Of a DNA stretch of 24,840 nucleotides, positions 15,544 to 23,156 are shown in pieces. The stretch's first letter is position 1. The number at the start of each line of letters is the position of its first letter. The stretch is from contig CAYYZY010000117.1 in assembly GCA_964475955.1 (NCBI GenBank), positions 1 through 24,840 of the forward strand, in the 5' to 3' direction. The translations under genes and the position numbers were made by a program. The DNA is from DATKZH01 sp964475955. GTDB lineage: Bacteria > Planctomycetota > Planctomycetia > Pirellulales > Thermoguttaceae. The notes below the pieces were generated by a model. That model was not told where the DNA came from, ran no database searches, and worked only from the letters and a program-made list of their open reading frames with translations.

Positions 15544-18315
15544 CTACCGGAAGCGGACGTGATCGACGGCCAGCTTCACGCCGGCCTGGCTGGCCGGGTC
15601 GAAGCGAAGGGACGTGACCAGGCCGCGCCACCGGGGCGACGCGTCTAGGTCGAGCTCGTAGTCGTGGAAACGGCCGTCGCCCCGCACGGCGAAGTGGACG
15701 CTGTTCGGCTCGCTCTGGCTCGACGTGGTGGTCGCCCAGAAGAGCTGGGCCGAGGTGTCGGCGTCGGACCGCATGCGGATCGCCAGCTTCCGCGTCGTGC
15801 CCGCCTCGACCTGAATGCCCGGGCCGTGCAGGATCGAGTCGTGGCCGGTCGTCTGAGCGACGAGCAGTCCGCCCTTCACTTCGGCCTTGAGGTAGCCGTT
15901 GGGCGTCCAGCCCTCGAAATCGCCGTCGGTGTCGAACTGCCAGGCGGTCTTCGGCTCGAGCTTGGGCAGGTCGTAGGGGCCGCGGCCCACATCGCCGGGG
16001 ATCAGGTTGGGCGGGTAATCGCCCGGCGGGCAGAACGCGGCGCGGAGCTGATCCAGATCCCGGAACCCGTACTCGGCGTACGGCTCGATGTAGCTCCCTT
16101 CGCCCCACTCGTTGACCGGGCCGACGGCGATGATCTTCTTCTCCGTTTCGTCGGCGTACTCGGCCGCCGCCCGGCAGAGCTTGCCGAACTCCTCGGGCGT
16201 GCGGTCGTGGATCACCAGCGACTTGTTCCCGTGCCACGGCTCGGAAGACCAGCCGGTATCGACGATCGGCATGTAGCGGAGTCCCGACGCGCGCCGGTCG
16301 GCCTCCCGCCACACCTGGGGACTGGTTTCGACCACGTCGGCGAAGGGGAACCGCTGCGAGCCGGCCCGCTCGCGTGCAAGCTGGAAGCCGTGGTAGGACG
16401 TGAACGCCTCGTAGCCCTCGCTTTTCAGCTCCCGGCATTTGTCCTCGCTTTCGTGGGAGCTCATGGCGACGAAGTAGAGGCCGGGCAGGCCGGCCTCTCG
16501 GGCCATCTTCTGCGAGAGGGCGTAGAGTTCGGCGGCCTGGTCGCTTCCGCCCAGGTCGCGCCGGATGCCGCGCGGCGACCAGATGAACACGGCCGGGCGC
16601 CCGTCGATCCGGTAGTACTCCTCCATGCCGAAGTAGTGATCGATCCAGTACTGGGTGACCGCGCGCCAGTCTTCCAGCGAATGCGTGCCGGCCGGGTTGT
16701 GGTTCGCCCACATGACGGCCCACTGGAGGTACTTGCGGAACCGGGCGTTCATGTAGGCGTCGTGGAGCCAGTGTTCGAGGTGGCGGTTGCCCTGGCACCA
16801 GTACCAGTCGACCATGAAGAAGTCGATGCCGTGCTCCACGGCCCACTTGATTTGCCAGTCGGCGCACTCGGGGTTCGATTCGTCGTACCAGCCGAGCACC
16901 GGCTTGCGCAGCGGGTAGTTGAGGATCGGCTGCCAGCGGGCCATCGAGGGCCAGCCGGGGAAGTAGAAGGCGCCGATTTCGTAGGGGCTTTCGACCGGTT
17001 GCGGCTCGGGGATGTACGCCGTCTCGGGCACGTGCGGGGCGGGCGTGAACTCGATGGTCGCCGTCGCCGAAACCGGCTCGACGCCCGGCGCTTCCACCTT
17101 CACGGCCAACTCGACCGATCCCGGGCGGTCCGCCTCGACCTGCCACGACACCTGCTTCGGCAGCCAGTGCGTCAGCTTGTCGATTTCGCGAGAAGCGGCG
17201 TCCGGAAATGAGACCCGACCCCCTTTTTCGACCGCGAGCTTGGCCGCCAGGTCTTCGGCCGCCTCGCCGCCCAGGTTGCGGACCGACAGCGTGACCTCCG
17301 CCGGCTGGCCCGCGCGGTTGATGGCGTCGGCCGCGCCGAAGTAGACGACCTCCAACTCGGCCGGGCCGCGCGGCGCCTCGGCGATCTCGATCCACGCGAT
17401 CCGCGCTTGGGCGCCCTCGGCGTCGCTGGGTTGCACGCCGAGGAGGATGACCTGGTCGCGCCAGTGGCCCAGGTGGGCGACGTCGACGTTGTACGTGTGC
17501 ATCTGGCCGTCGGCGCGGACCGGGAACGACGCGCCCTCCATGCCGAACTGCGTGCTGGAAACGCAGAACACGCGGCCCATCGCGCCGCGGTCGACCGCCA
17601 TGCGGATCGCAACGTACGGGTGCTCGTCGGCCGCCACGCTCACCCGGGGGCTCATCACGATCGGCCCCTTCCCGGCGGCGGTCGCCTTCAGCGCGCCGTC
17701 GCGCACGACGGGCTCGGAGACCTCCCCCCAGGCGCGCCAGCCCCCGGGGCGGGAGTCGAACGTCCACCGCTTCACCGCCGGCGCTTGCCCCTGGGGCGCC
17801 GCGGGCTCGTCGACCACTCGGATCGACTCGATCGCGAACCGGCCCTCGCTGGGCGGGTCGAGGCGCAAGCGGATGATCTTGCCGGCCGCGTGCCAGAACG
17901 GGTGGACGCGGTAGACGTGGAACCGGCCGTCGCTCTGCGTGGCGAACCGGTTCGACTTCTTGTCGCTGAAGCCGCCGTACTTGCCTTCCAGCGTTTCGGT
18001 CCAGAAGAGCTGGACCTCGCCGGCCCGGCTCGTCTTCATCTTGATCTCGACGCACTGCGTCGCCGTGGCCGGGATCTCGAACACCGGGCCCATCAGGATC
18101 GGGTCCCAGTCGGTCGCCTCGCCGACCAGGGCCCCGTCGGCCACCCGGGCGTCGCGGATGTGCCCCCCGACGGCCCAGCCGTGCAGCTCGCCGTCGGTAT
18201 CGAACCGCCACTCGACGGCGACGTTTTCGGAAGAAAACGCAAGCGACGGGCCGGCGGCGGAAATCGGAAGCGATGCGATCAGAAGCAACAGGATGAGCTT
18301 GGCGGAACGGGACAT
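15544..18315 (-). CDS. GH99-like (WbsX-type) protein with three flanking beta-sandwich modules
   Basis: The protein has 923 residues. Signal peptide about 1-28. Two related modules, WRFDTDGELHGW (36-167) and WTFDSRPGGWRAW (184-312), are followed by a CARDB/adhesion-like domain (320-424), a GH99-like TIM barrel (446-765) opening GAFYFPGW, and a third copy of the module (WQFDTDGDFEGW, 792-923). The barrel carries MVDWYWCQGN (501-510) and VNEWGEGSYIEP (734-745); Glu736 and Glu739 are the likely catalytic acids by family analogy with GH99 endo-alpha-mannosidases and WbsX proteins. The modules are probably carbohydrate-binding. The ATG at 18315 has GGAGGAG at 18321-18327. It follows the FG-GAP gene by 103 bp on the same strand and may be co-transcribed with it. 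Confidence 0.8.
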   Translation of the reverse strand: MSRSAKLILLLLIASLPISAAGPSLAFSSENVAVEWRFDTDGELHGWAVGGHIRDARVADGALVGEATDWDPILMGPVFEIPATATQCVEIKMKTSRAGEVQLFWTETLEGKYGGFSDKKSNRFATQSDGRFHVYRVHPFWHAAGKIIRLRLDPPSEGRFAIESIRVVDEPAAPQGQAPAVKRWTFDSRPGGWRAWGEVSEPVVRDGALKATAAGKGPIVMSPRVSVAADEHPYVAIRMAVDRGAMGRVFCVSSTQFGMEGASFPVRADGQMHTYNVDVAHLGHWRDQVILLGVQPSDAEGAQARIAWIEIAEAPRGPAELEVVYFGAADAINRAGQPAEVTLSVRNLGGEAAEDLAAKLAVEKGGRVSFPDAASREIDKLTHWLPKQVSWQVEADRPGSVELAVKVEAPGVEPVSATATIEFTPAPHVPETAYIPEPQPVESPYEIGAFYFPGWPSMARWQPILNYPLRKPVLGWYDESNPECADWQIKWAVEHGIDFFMVDWYWCQGNRHLEHWLHDAYMNARFRKYLQWAVMWANHNPAGTHSLEDWRAVTQYWIDHYFGMEEYYRIDGRPAVFIWSPRGIRRDLGGSDQAAELYALSQKMAREAGLPGLYFVAMSSHESEDKCRELKSEGYEAFTSYHGFQLARERAGSQRFPFADVVETSPQVWREADRRASGLRYMPIVDTGWSSEPWHGNKSLVIHDRTPEEFGKLCRAAAEYADETEKKIIAVGPVNEWGEGSYIEPYAEYGFRDLDQLRAAFCPPGDYPPNLIPGDVGRGPYDLPKLEPKTAWQFDTDGDFEGWTPNGYLKAEVKGGLLVAQTTGHDSILHGPGIQVEAGTTRKLAIRMRSDADTSAQLFWATTTSSQSEPNSVHFAVRGDGRFHDYELDLDASPRWRGLVTSLRFDPASQAGVKLAVDHVRFR
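17202..17229. repeat. Short interspersed repeat, copy 2 (inside the GH99-like gene)
   Basis: A near copy of 6172-6200. On the minus strand it reads in frame as E-K-G-G-R-V-S-F-P, at residues about 363-371 of the GH99-like protein. The sense start GAAAAAGGGG is the same as the ends of the 81-bp element at 20162-20242 and sits in the same codon phase. It may be a coincidence of the coding sequence, since the peptide fits the domain. Confidence 0.4.
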
Positions 18316-18371
18316 GGGGGCTCCTCCGGTGCGGAAGTTCGCTTGGCGGGACGTTGGTGGTTCGAAGCAGG

Positions 18372-18393
18372 CCCGCCGCATGCTCGCGGCGGG
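18372..18393. terminator. Hairpin between FG-GAP and GH99-like genes
   Basis: A perfect 8-bp stem (CCCGCCGC with GCGGCGGG) and 6-nt loop, starting 26 bp past the stop of the FG-GAP gene in its direction of transcription. There is no T-tract, so it is more likely an mRNA-stabilising or partial terminator hairpin than a full intrinsic terminator. Confidence 0.35.
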
Positions 18394-18418
18394 TCACGTG
18401 CGGATAGACTGAATGACT

Positions 18419-21175
18419 TCAGCGTACGGCCGTTGCGTGCGGGTTGCGCAGATAGTAAAAGTACCCGTCTTCGGCGCCGACGAGCAGGTCGGGCGCGCCG
18501 TCGGCGTCCCAGTCGACCGTTGTGGGGCTGGTGGTGTGGCCGGCGAGGCGCCGGGCGGCCAGCGGGCCCATGGGCTTGAAGACGAGGCGGCCGTCGCGCC
18601 GGCCCTCGTTGCGGAGCCAGTCGACGCTGCGGCTGTTGACCAACAGGTCGACGCGCCCGTCGCGGTCCCAGTCGACGAACGCCAGCTTGCGGCGCCCGCT
18701 GCGCCCAGCCACGCCGTCGTTTAAGCGCACAAGGCCCGGCCCCTTCTCCGTCACGCCGTGGCCGCTGTTGAAGGTCGAAGGTCCTTCGCTCCAGAAGACC
18801 CGCTTCGGCGGCAGCACGACGAGCCGGCCGTCGACCCGCTTCCGCTCGTACAGGGCGAGGTAGCCCTCGTGGTCGAGCATCGTTAAGTCGACCAGGCCGT
18901 CGCCGGTCAGGTCGACCGCGCAAGGGGTGGTCCGCCACTGGGTGGCCAGCTCCTTGCCCTCGGGGTCCCACCAGTTCCACTCCGGCTTGGGCGGGTCCGA
19001 GGTCCACTCGACGCGAATCGGCTCCGCCGCGGCGAGCTTCGGTCGCTTGCGCGTGCCCACGTTGCGGTACCAGTGGACCTTGCCCCAGATCGTGTTGGCC
19101 ACGACGTCCGGCAGGCCGTCGGCGTCCCAGTCGGCGATGCTGATGGTCGTGTAACCCCACTTCGTCTCGCAGGGGCCCTGGATCGAGCCGTTCGGCCCCG
19201 CCTCGATGCGGATCGGCGACCCGTCCGCTTCGAGCAGCACGGGCGCGGCCCACTTGGGCGGGAAGCCGCCCAGGTTCTCGAGGAATCCGATCTCGCCGGC
19301 CGTGTTGCCGGAGACGAGGTCTTCGTCGCCGTCGCCGTCCCAATCGAAGCCGACCGGCGTGGCCAGGGCGCCGAACTTCACCTCGTGGGCCTCCTGTTGG
19401 AAGAACCGTGGCGGAGCGAAGACCGGCATCCGGTCGACCACCCGGCCCGTGTTCTCCACCAGGGCCACGCGCCCGTCCTCCTGGCCGACGACCAGGTCGA
19501 CGTCGCCGTCGCCGTCCCAGTCGATCGAGGTCGGGGTGATCATGCAGAGGGGCATCGTGAGCGGTGCGGCCTCGCTGGCGCTTCGGGTGGGTGTGGCGGC
19601 GCGATCGACGAGGAACCGGCCGGTGGCGAACTTGGGGGCCTTGCGCGTGCCGACGTTCTCGAACCAGGTGAACGTGTCGACGAACTCGCCGCAGATCAGG
19701 TCGAGGTCGCCGTCGCCGTCGAAGTCGTCGAGGCACGGGGAGGGCATGCCGTAGACGTCGACCGGCTCGCCGCCCGCGTCGATCTTGACCGGCTCGGCGT
19801 ACTCCGGCTCGTCGGTCGTCCCCCGGTTGCGCAGCAAATACACGTACCCGTGCAGCGGGCCGTTGGTCCACTGGCCGTCGGCGCCAAAGGCGTTGTCCCA
19901 GCCGTAGTCGGTCCAGTCGCCCACGCCCACGATCAGGTCGGCCGCGCCGTCGCCGTCGTAATCGGCGTATTGCCACTGGTTGGCGCGCAGCTTGCGCCCC
20001 GGATCGTGGACGCGGTTCGAGACGGGCAGCTTCACGCGCTTACCCAGCCCGTTGGCCGGCACGTCGACGTACTCATGGCCGGGCACGAGCACGCGCGGCT
20101 GGCCGTCCACGTGCGACACCCGCACGTTGGAGAGCCCTTCGCCGATCAGCACGCCGGGCTTGAAAAAGGGGACAGGCACCCTCACCGTTTGTGCGCAGCA
20201 CCCTTCGGGCCGGTCCGGCAAAAGGTGCCTGTCCCCTTTTTCGCTTGGGTTTTCGAAGAAATAGGTGCCGCGGTAGGGGACGTCGCGGCAGGAGACCACC
20301 AGGTCGAGGTCGCCGTCGCGGTCGTAGTCCATGGGAAGCGGCCAGGCCCAGAGTCCCACGCCGAGGTCGACCGCCAGGTCGGGCCGGTTGTACGGGAGCC
20401 GATCGAGCCGGCCCTGGCCGAACGGCCGCTTGGGGAGCTTCTCCACGCAGGCCAGCTCCCGAACCTCGGCGCCTGGAAGCGCCCGGTTGTAGACGCGCAC
20501 GTCGTCGAGCCGCCCGTCGAAATCGCGCGCCGGGGAGCCGTTCACCCGTCCCAGGTGCAAGCGCCCCAGCCGGGCGAAGTCGGCCGAGGAACTGGTGGTG
20601 GCGACCTGCCGTGCCTCGCCGTTGACGTAGAGGATCATCGTCGGGCCGCGGCGCGTGACGGCCACGTGGCTCCAGATGCCCAGCGGCGCCGCGTCGGCCG
20701 GTTCGGCCGTGATCGTTTGGAACTTGCGGCCGCCGGGGTCCCAGACGAACACGGGCCGCCCGCCGTCGGTGAGGGCGAAGATCAGCCGTGTGTCGCTGTC
20801 GCCCAGGATGCCGTTGCGGGAGTTGGCCCGGTTGCGCGCGTCGGGCGGGTTGAACGACTCGGGGCAGACGAAGGCCGCCACGGTGAGTTCGTTTCCGGCG
20901 TCGAGCGGGAGCGAACCGCCCAGGTCGGCGAAATCGTCCTCACCGCATGTAAAGGCTGCGGCGCCGCCCAGCACGCCCGGCTGACCCAGCTCGGCGCCCT
21001 GGTTCGTACCATGGTGGTTGCCGGCCGAATCGGTGACGGCGTCGCCGGTCGTTTCGTCGAGCTTCCAGTGGGCCACCAGCCCGTCGGTCGGCTCGGCCCG
21101 CAGGGGCCCTGCGAGGGCGGCCGCAAGCAACGGGGCTAGGACGGGGATCACAGTGGTCGGCAGGCTGAGTTTCAT
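18419..21175 (-). CDS. Secreted LamG plus FG-GAP/VCBS repeat protein
   Basis: The protein has 918 residues. Signal peptide about 1-27 (GPLRAE). A LamG/concanavalin domain spans about 31-240 (LVAHWKLDETTGD, LGIWSHVAVTRRGPTMILYVNG, FDGRLDDVRVYNRALPGAEV). The rest is an FG-GAP beta-propeller with at least nine calcium-type loops, for example DYDRDGDLDLV (283-293), DYDGDGAADL, DFDGDGDLDL, DWDGDGDVDL, DWDADGLPDV and DWDADGAPDLLVG. Such proteins are exported and bind ligands; glycan binding is inferred. Residues 312-338 derive from a repeat element inserted in frame. A second likely repeat-derived stretch (PTRSASEAAP) lies near residue 530. The ATG at 21175 is chosen because it begins the signal peptide and has GAGGAC upstream. 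Confidence 0.88.
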   Translation of the reverse strand: MKLSLPTTVIPVLAPLLAAALAGPLRAEPTDGLVAHWKLDETTGDAVTDSAGNHHGTNQGAELGQPGVLGGAAAFTCGEDDFADLGGSLPLDAGNELTVAAFVCPESFNPPDARNRANSRNGILGDSDTRLIFALTDGGRPVFVWDPGGRKFQTITAEPADAAPLGIWSHVAVTRRGPTMILYVNGEARQVATTSSSADFARLGRLHLGRVNGSPARDFDGRLDDVRVYNRALPGAEVRELACVEKLPKRPFGQGRLDRLPYNRPDLAVDLGVGLWAWPLPMDYDRDGDLDLVVSCRDVPYRGTYFFENPSEKGDRHLLPDRPEGCCAQTVRVPVPFFKPGVLIGEGLSNVRVSHVDGQPRVLVPGHEYVDVPANGLGKRVKLPVSNRVHDPGRKLRANQWQYADYDGDGAADLIVGVGDWTDYGWDNAFGADGQWTNGPLHGYVYLLRNRGTTDEPEYAEPVKIDAGGEPVDVYGMPSPCLDDFDGDGDLDLICGEFVDTFTWFENVGTRKAPKFATGRFLVDRAATPTRSASEAAPLTMPLCMITPTSIDWDGDGDVDLVVGQEDGRVALVENTGRVVDRMPVFAPPRFFQQEAHEVKFGALATPVGFDWDGDGDEDLVSGNTAGEIGFLENLGGFPPKWAAPVLLEADGSPIRIEAGPNGSIQGPCETKWGYTTISIADWDADGLPDVVANTIWGKVHWYRNVGTRKRPKLAAAEPIRVEWTSDPPKPEWNWWDPEGKELATQWRTTPCAVDLTGDGLVDLTMLDHEGYLALYERKRVDGRLVVLPPKRVFWSEGPSTFNSGHGVTEKGPGLVRLNDGVAGRSGRRKLAFVDWDRDGRVDLLVNSRSVDWLRNEGRRDGRLVFKPMGPLAARRLAGHTTSPTTVDWDADGAPDLLVGAEDGYFYYLRNPHATAVR
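19570..19595. repeat. Possible repeat-derived in-frame segment
   Basis: Sense-strand (minus) ACCCGAAGCGCCAGCGAGG encodes T-R-S-A-S-E inside the FG-GAP protein. This string, as I recall, is the core of a common planctomycete interspersed repeat. It lies in a linker between two beta-propeller blades. Only one copy is in this window. Confidence 0.4.
20162..20242. repeat. 81-bp inverted-repeat element inserted in frame in the FG-GAP gene
   Basis: The ends are perfect 19-bp inverted repeats: GAAAAAGGGGACAGGCACC at 20162-20180, and its exact complement at 20224-20242. The 43-bp middle is GC-rich. The element is 27 codons long, begins on a codon boundary of the host gene, contains no stop in the host frame and encodes E-K-G-D-R-H at one end and R-V-P-V-P-F-F at the other. 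Removing it leaves a smooth FENPS-KPGVL join. No transposase is carried; a Y1-type transposase acting in trans is possible. Confidence 0.85.
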
Positions 21176-21307
21176 GGCGAGGTCCTCGGTGCGTTGCACG
21201 GGTGGTGACCACGTTCCGCGTAGCCGGCGACTCTCATTCATACCGCCCCGACGGGCCGTCGTCAAAGGGCCCTCGCGGGGAACGAGGGGGCGGGCCTGCC
21301 CATCGCG

Positions 21308-21454
21308 ACGACGCTTCGCGTCGTGACGCGCTCGCGCCCTGGTTCCCACGCTCCAGCTTGGGAACCCCCATCCGCGAAGCTCTGCTTCGCATCCATGAAA
21401 CAAACAGCCCAGGGGCTCACGCCCCTGGCTATTGACCGACGCCCCTCGCGGGGC
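21308..21454. repeat. Second composite hairpin cluster
   Basis: Five hairpins lie in a row: 21308-21324 (arms ACGACGC), 21341-21366 (12-nt arms with one mismatch, GGTTCCCA-type, matching 2545-2570), 21374-21390 (arms GCGAAGC, loop TCT, matching the third hairpin of the 2.5-kb cluster), 21409-21428 (arms CCAGGGGC) and 21441-21454 (arms GCCCC). The set shares two modules with the cluster at 2465-2570 in the same order but adds others. It occupies the gap between the FG-GAP start and the small membrane protein. Confidence 0.75.
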
Positions 21455-21499
21455 TGTGAGCTACTCACGCGCGCCCGCGACGGGGACAGGGAGAACGCC

Positions 21500-21892
21500 A
21501 TGGACCGCGACGAATTCCAACGGGTCGTGTCGGCCGATCCGCAGCTTGCCGGGCCGGTTCGCCGGGCGGCGGAGGCGGGGGGGCCGAAGCAGTTCGGCGG
21601 GATGGCCGAGGCGGCCGCCCTGGCGCTGGTGTTCCCGCTGGTCTGCTACGTGCTCACGCACGTCGGCCTGCCGTGGCTGCACGCGGGCAAGCGGTTCAGC
21701 GACCTCTACTTGGCCAAGGTCCATCGCTGGATCGACCAGCGGTGCCGCCAAGCGGGGTTCGACCCCGACGCCATGGAGGCCGCCGCCGACGCCCTCTGCG
21801 CCGAGCTCCAGTCGATCGCCGACGCCGACGCCCGCGCCGCCTGGGAGCGCCTCGCCGCGAGGTTTCGGCCGCCGGAGGAAGCGGCGGATTGA
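21500..21892 (+). CDS. Small predicted membrane protein, unknown function
   Basis: The protein has 130 residues. An acidic and basic N-terminus (MDRDEFQRVVSADPQLAG) precedes one hydrophobic segment at about 36-60 (AEAAALALVFPLVCYVLTHVGLPWL). An amphipathic helical tail with AERLAARFRPPEE-like composition follows. AGGGAG (21488-21493) sits 6 nt before the ATG, which supports the start. No family is recognised. It lies upstream of, and on the same strand as, the iron ABC transporter genes, but a 226-bp gap separates them, so co-transcription is uncertain. Confidence 0.6.
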   Translation: MDRDEFQRVVSADPQLAGPVRRAAEAGGPKQFGGMAEAAALALVFPLVCYVLTHVGLPWLHAGKRFSDLYLAKVHRWIDQRCRQAGFDPDAMEAAADALCAELQSIADADARAAWERLAARFRPPEEAAD

Positions 21893-22118
21893 GGCCGGGC
21901 GGGCTGCCACGGGCGTGTTGCCGGGGCTCACGGCCGTGTCGGCGGCACGGGCAAGAGGCGTGAGGGCCCAACGTCGAACTCGAATCCTACCAGGCCGCGA
22001 CGCGACCCCGTTGGAACCCGGTGCCGCACGGCATCCCCGCTACCGGTCTCCCCAAAGAGACGCCGGGCCCCACTTGACACGGGAGGCGCTTTCAGGGAAG
22101 TTCGGCTCGGGAGATGCC

Positions 22119-23156
22119 ATGAGGAAAGCCTTCGCGTATCGGTTGCCGGTTTGGGCCGTGATCCTGGCGGTGAGTGCCTGCTGCGGGTGTCGCCGGGCGG
22201 GCCCCGAAGTGGTGGTCTACGTGGCGGTGGACCGGGCCCAGTCGGAGCCGATCCTCGATCGGTTCCAGGCGCAGAGCGGCGTGCGTGTGCGCGCCGTGTA
22301 CGACGTCGAGGCCGCCAAGACGACCGGCCTGGTCACCCGGTTGCTGGCCGAGGCCGACCGTCCGCGGTGCGACGTCTTCTGGAACAACGAGCTGGTCCAA
22401 ACGCTCCTGCTGGCCGACCGGGCGATCCTGGAACCGTACCGCTCGCCCGCCGCCGAGGGCATCCCCGATGAGCTGAGAGCCGCCGACGACACCTGGACCG
22501 GCATCGCCGCCCGCGCCCGGGTGATCGTCTACAACACCGAGCACGTCGCGGCCGACGAGGTGCCCCGGAGCATCTTCGACCTGGCCGACGCCCGGTGGCG
22601 GGGCAAGGCGGCCGTGGCCTACCCCCTGTTCGGGACCACCCGGGCGCACGTGGCGGCCCTTTTTGCCACGCTCGGGCCGGACGAGGCGAAGCAGTACCTC
22701 GAGAACCTGCTGGCCAACGACGTGCGGATCGTCGACGGCAACGCGATGGTGAAGAACCTGGTCGCGCGCGCGTCGCCCGGGGCGTCGCCGATTTACGTCG
22801 GCCTGACCGACACCGACGACGTTCTTTCGGGCCAGGCCGACGGGGAGCCGGTCGGCATGGTCTACCCCGACCAGGATTTGCTCGGCACGCTGGTGATCCC
22901 GAGCACGGTCTGCCTCGTGCGCGGCGCGCCCCATCCGGAGGCCGCCCAGAAGCTCATCGACTTCCTCGTGGCCCCCAAGGTTCAATCGCTCCTGGCGGAG
23001 GGTCGGGCGGGCTTCATCCCGGTGCGTCCCGATTCGCCGAGCGGCAAGGCGGTCGCCCAACTCGGGCACCCCAAACCGATGAAGATCACGCGCAAAGAGC
23101 TGCTCCGGCAGCTCGAGCCGAGCAGCCAATGGGTGAAGGAGAACTTCCACCCGTGA
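22119..23156 (+). CDS. Ferric-iron-type ABC transporter substrate-binding lipoprotein
   Basis: The protein has 345 residues. The N-terminus has a lipoprotein signal with lipobox VSAC (Cys21). The mature protein follows the FbpA/AfuA-like extracellular solute-binding pattern: VVVYVAVDRAQSEPILDRFQ, VYDVEAAKTTGLVTRLLAE, DVFWNNELVQTL, WTGIAARARVIVYNTE, WRGKAAVAYPLFGTT, VRIVDGNAMVKNLVARA, GLTDTDDVLS and TLVIPSTVCLVRGAPHPEAA. It should capture ferric iron or a related small substrate outside the membrane and pass it to the adjacent permease. The true metal ligands were not assigned. The ATG at 22119 has GGGAG at 22109-22113. The stop overlaps the permease GTG by three bases of a GTGA junction. Confidence 0.85.
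   Translation: MRKAFAYRLPVWAVILAVSACCGCRRAGPEVVVYVAVDRAQSEPILDRFQAQSGVRVRAVYDVEAAKTTGLVTRLLAEADRPRCDVFWNNELVQTLLLADRAILEPYRSPAAEGIPDELRAADDTWTGIAARARVIVYNTEHVAADEVPRSIFDLADARWRGKAAVAYPLFGTTRAHVAALFATLGPDEAKQYLENLLANDVRIVDGNAMVKNLVARASPGASPIYVGLTDTDDVLSGQADGEPVGMVYPDQDLLGTLVIPSTVCLVRGAPHPEAAQKLIDFLVAPKVQSLLAEGRAGFIPVRPDSPSGKAVAQLGHPKPMKITRKELLRQLEPSSQWVKENFHP

Noticed and set aside
15449..18397. A 982-codon minus-strand frame overlapping the GH99-like gene in another phase.
   Set aside because: It is Arg/Gly/Pro-rich without domains, while the other phase gives a signal peptide and GH99-like motifs.
22074..22079. TTGACA before the iron-binding lipoprotein as a promoter.
   Set aside because: No acceptable -10 hexamer lies at the right distance, so only half a promoter is present.
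22595..23152. Upstream extension of the permease to make a 717-residue protein.
   Set aside because: The extra part overlaps the binding-protein gene in another phase and is not membrane-like. The GTG at 23153 has a ribosome site and a GTGA overlap.
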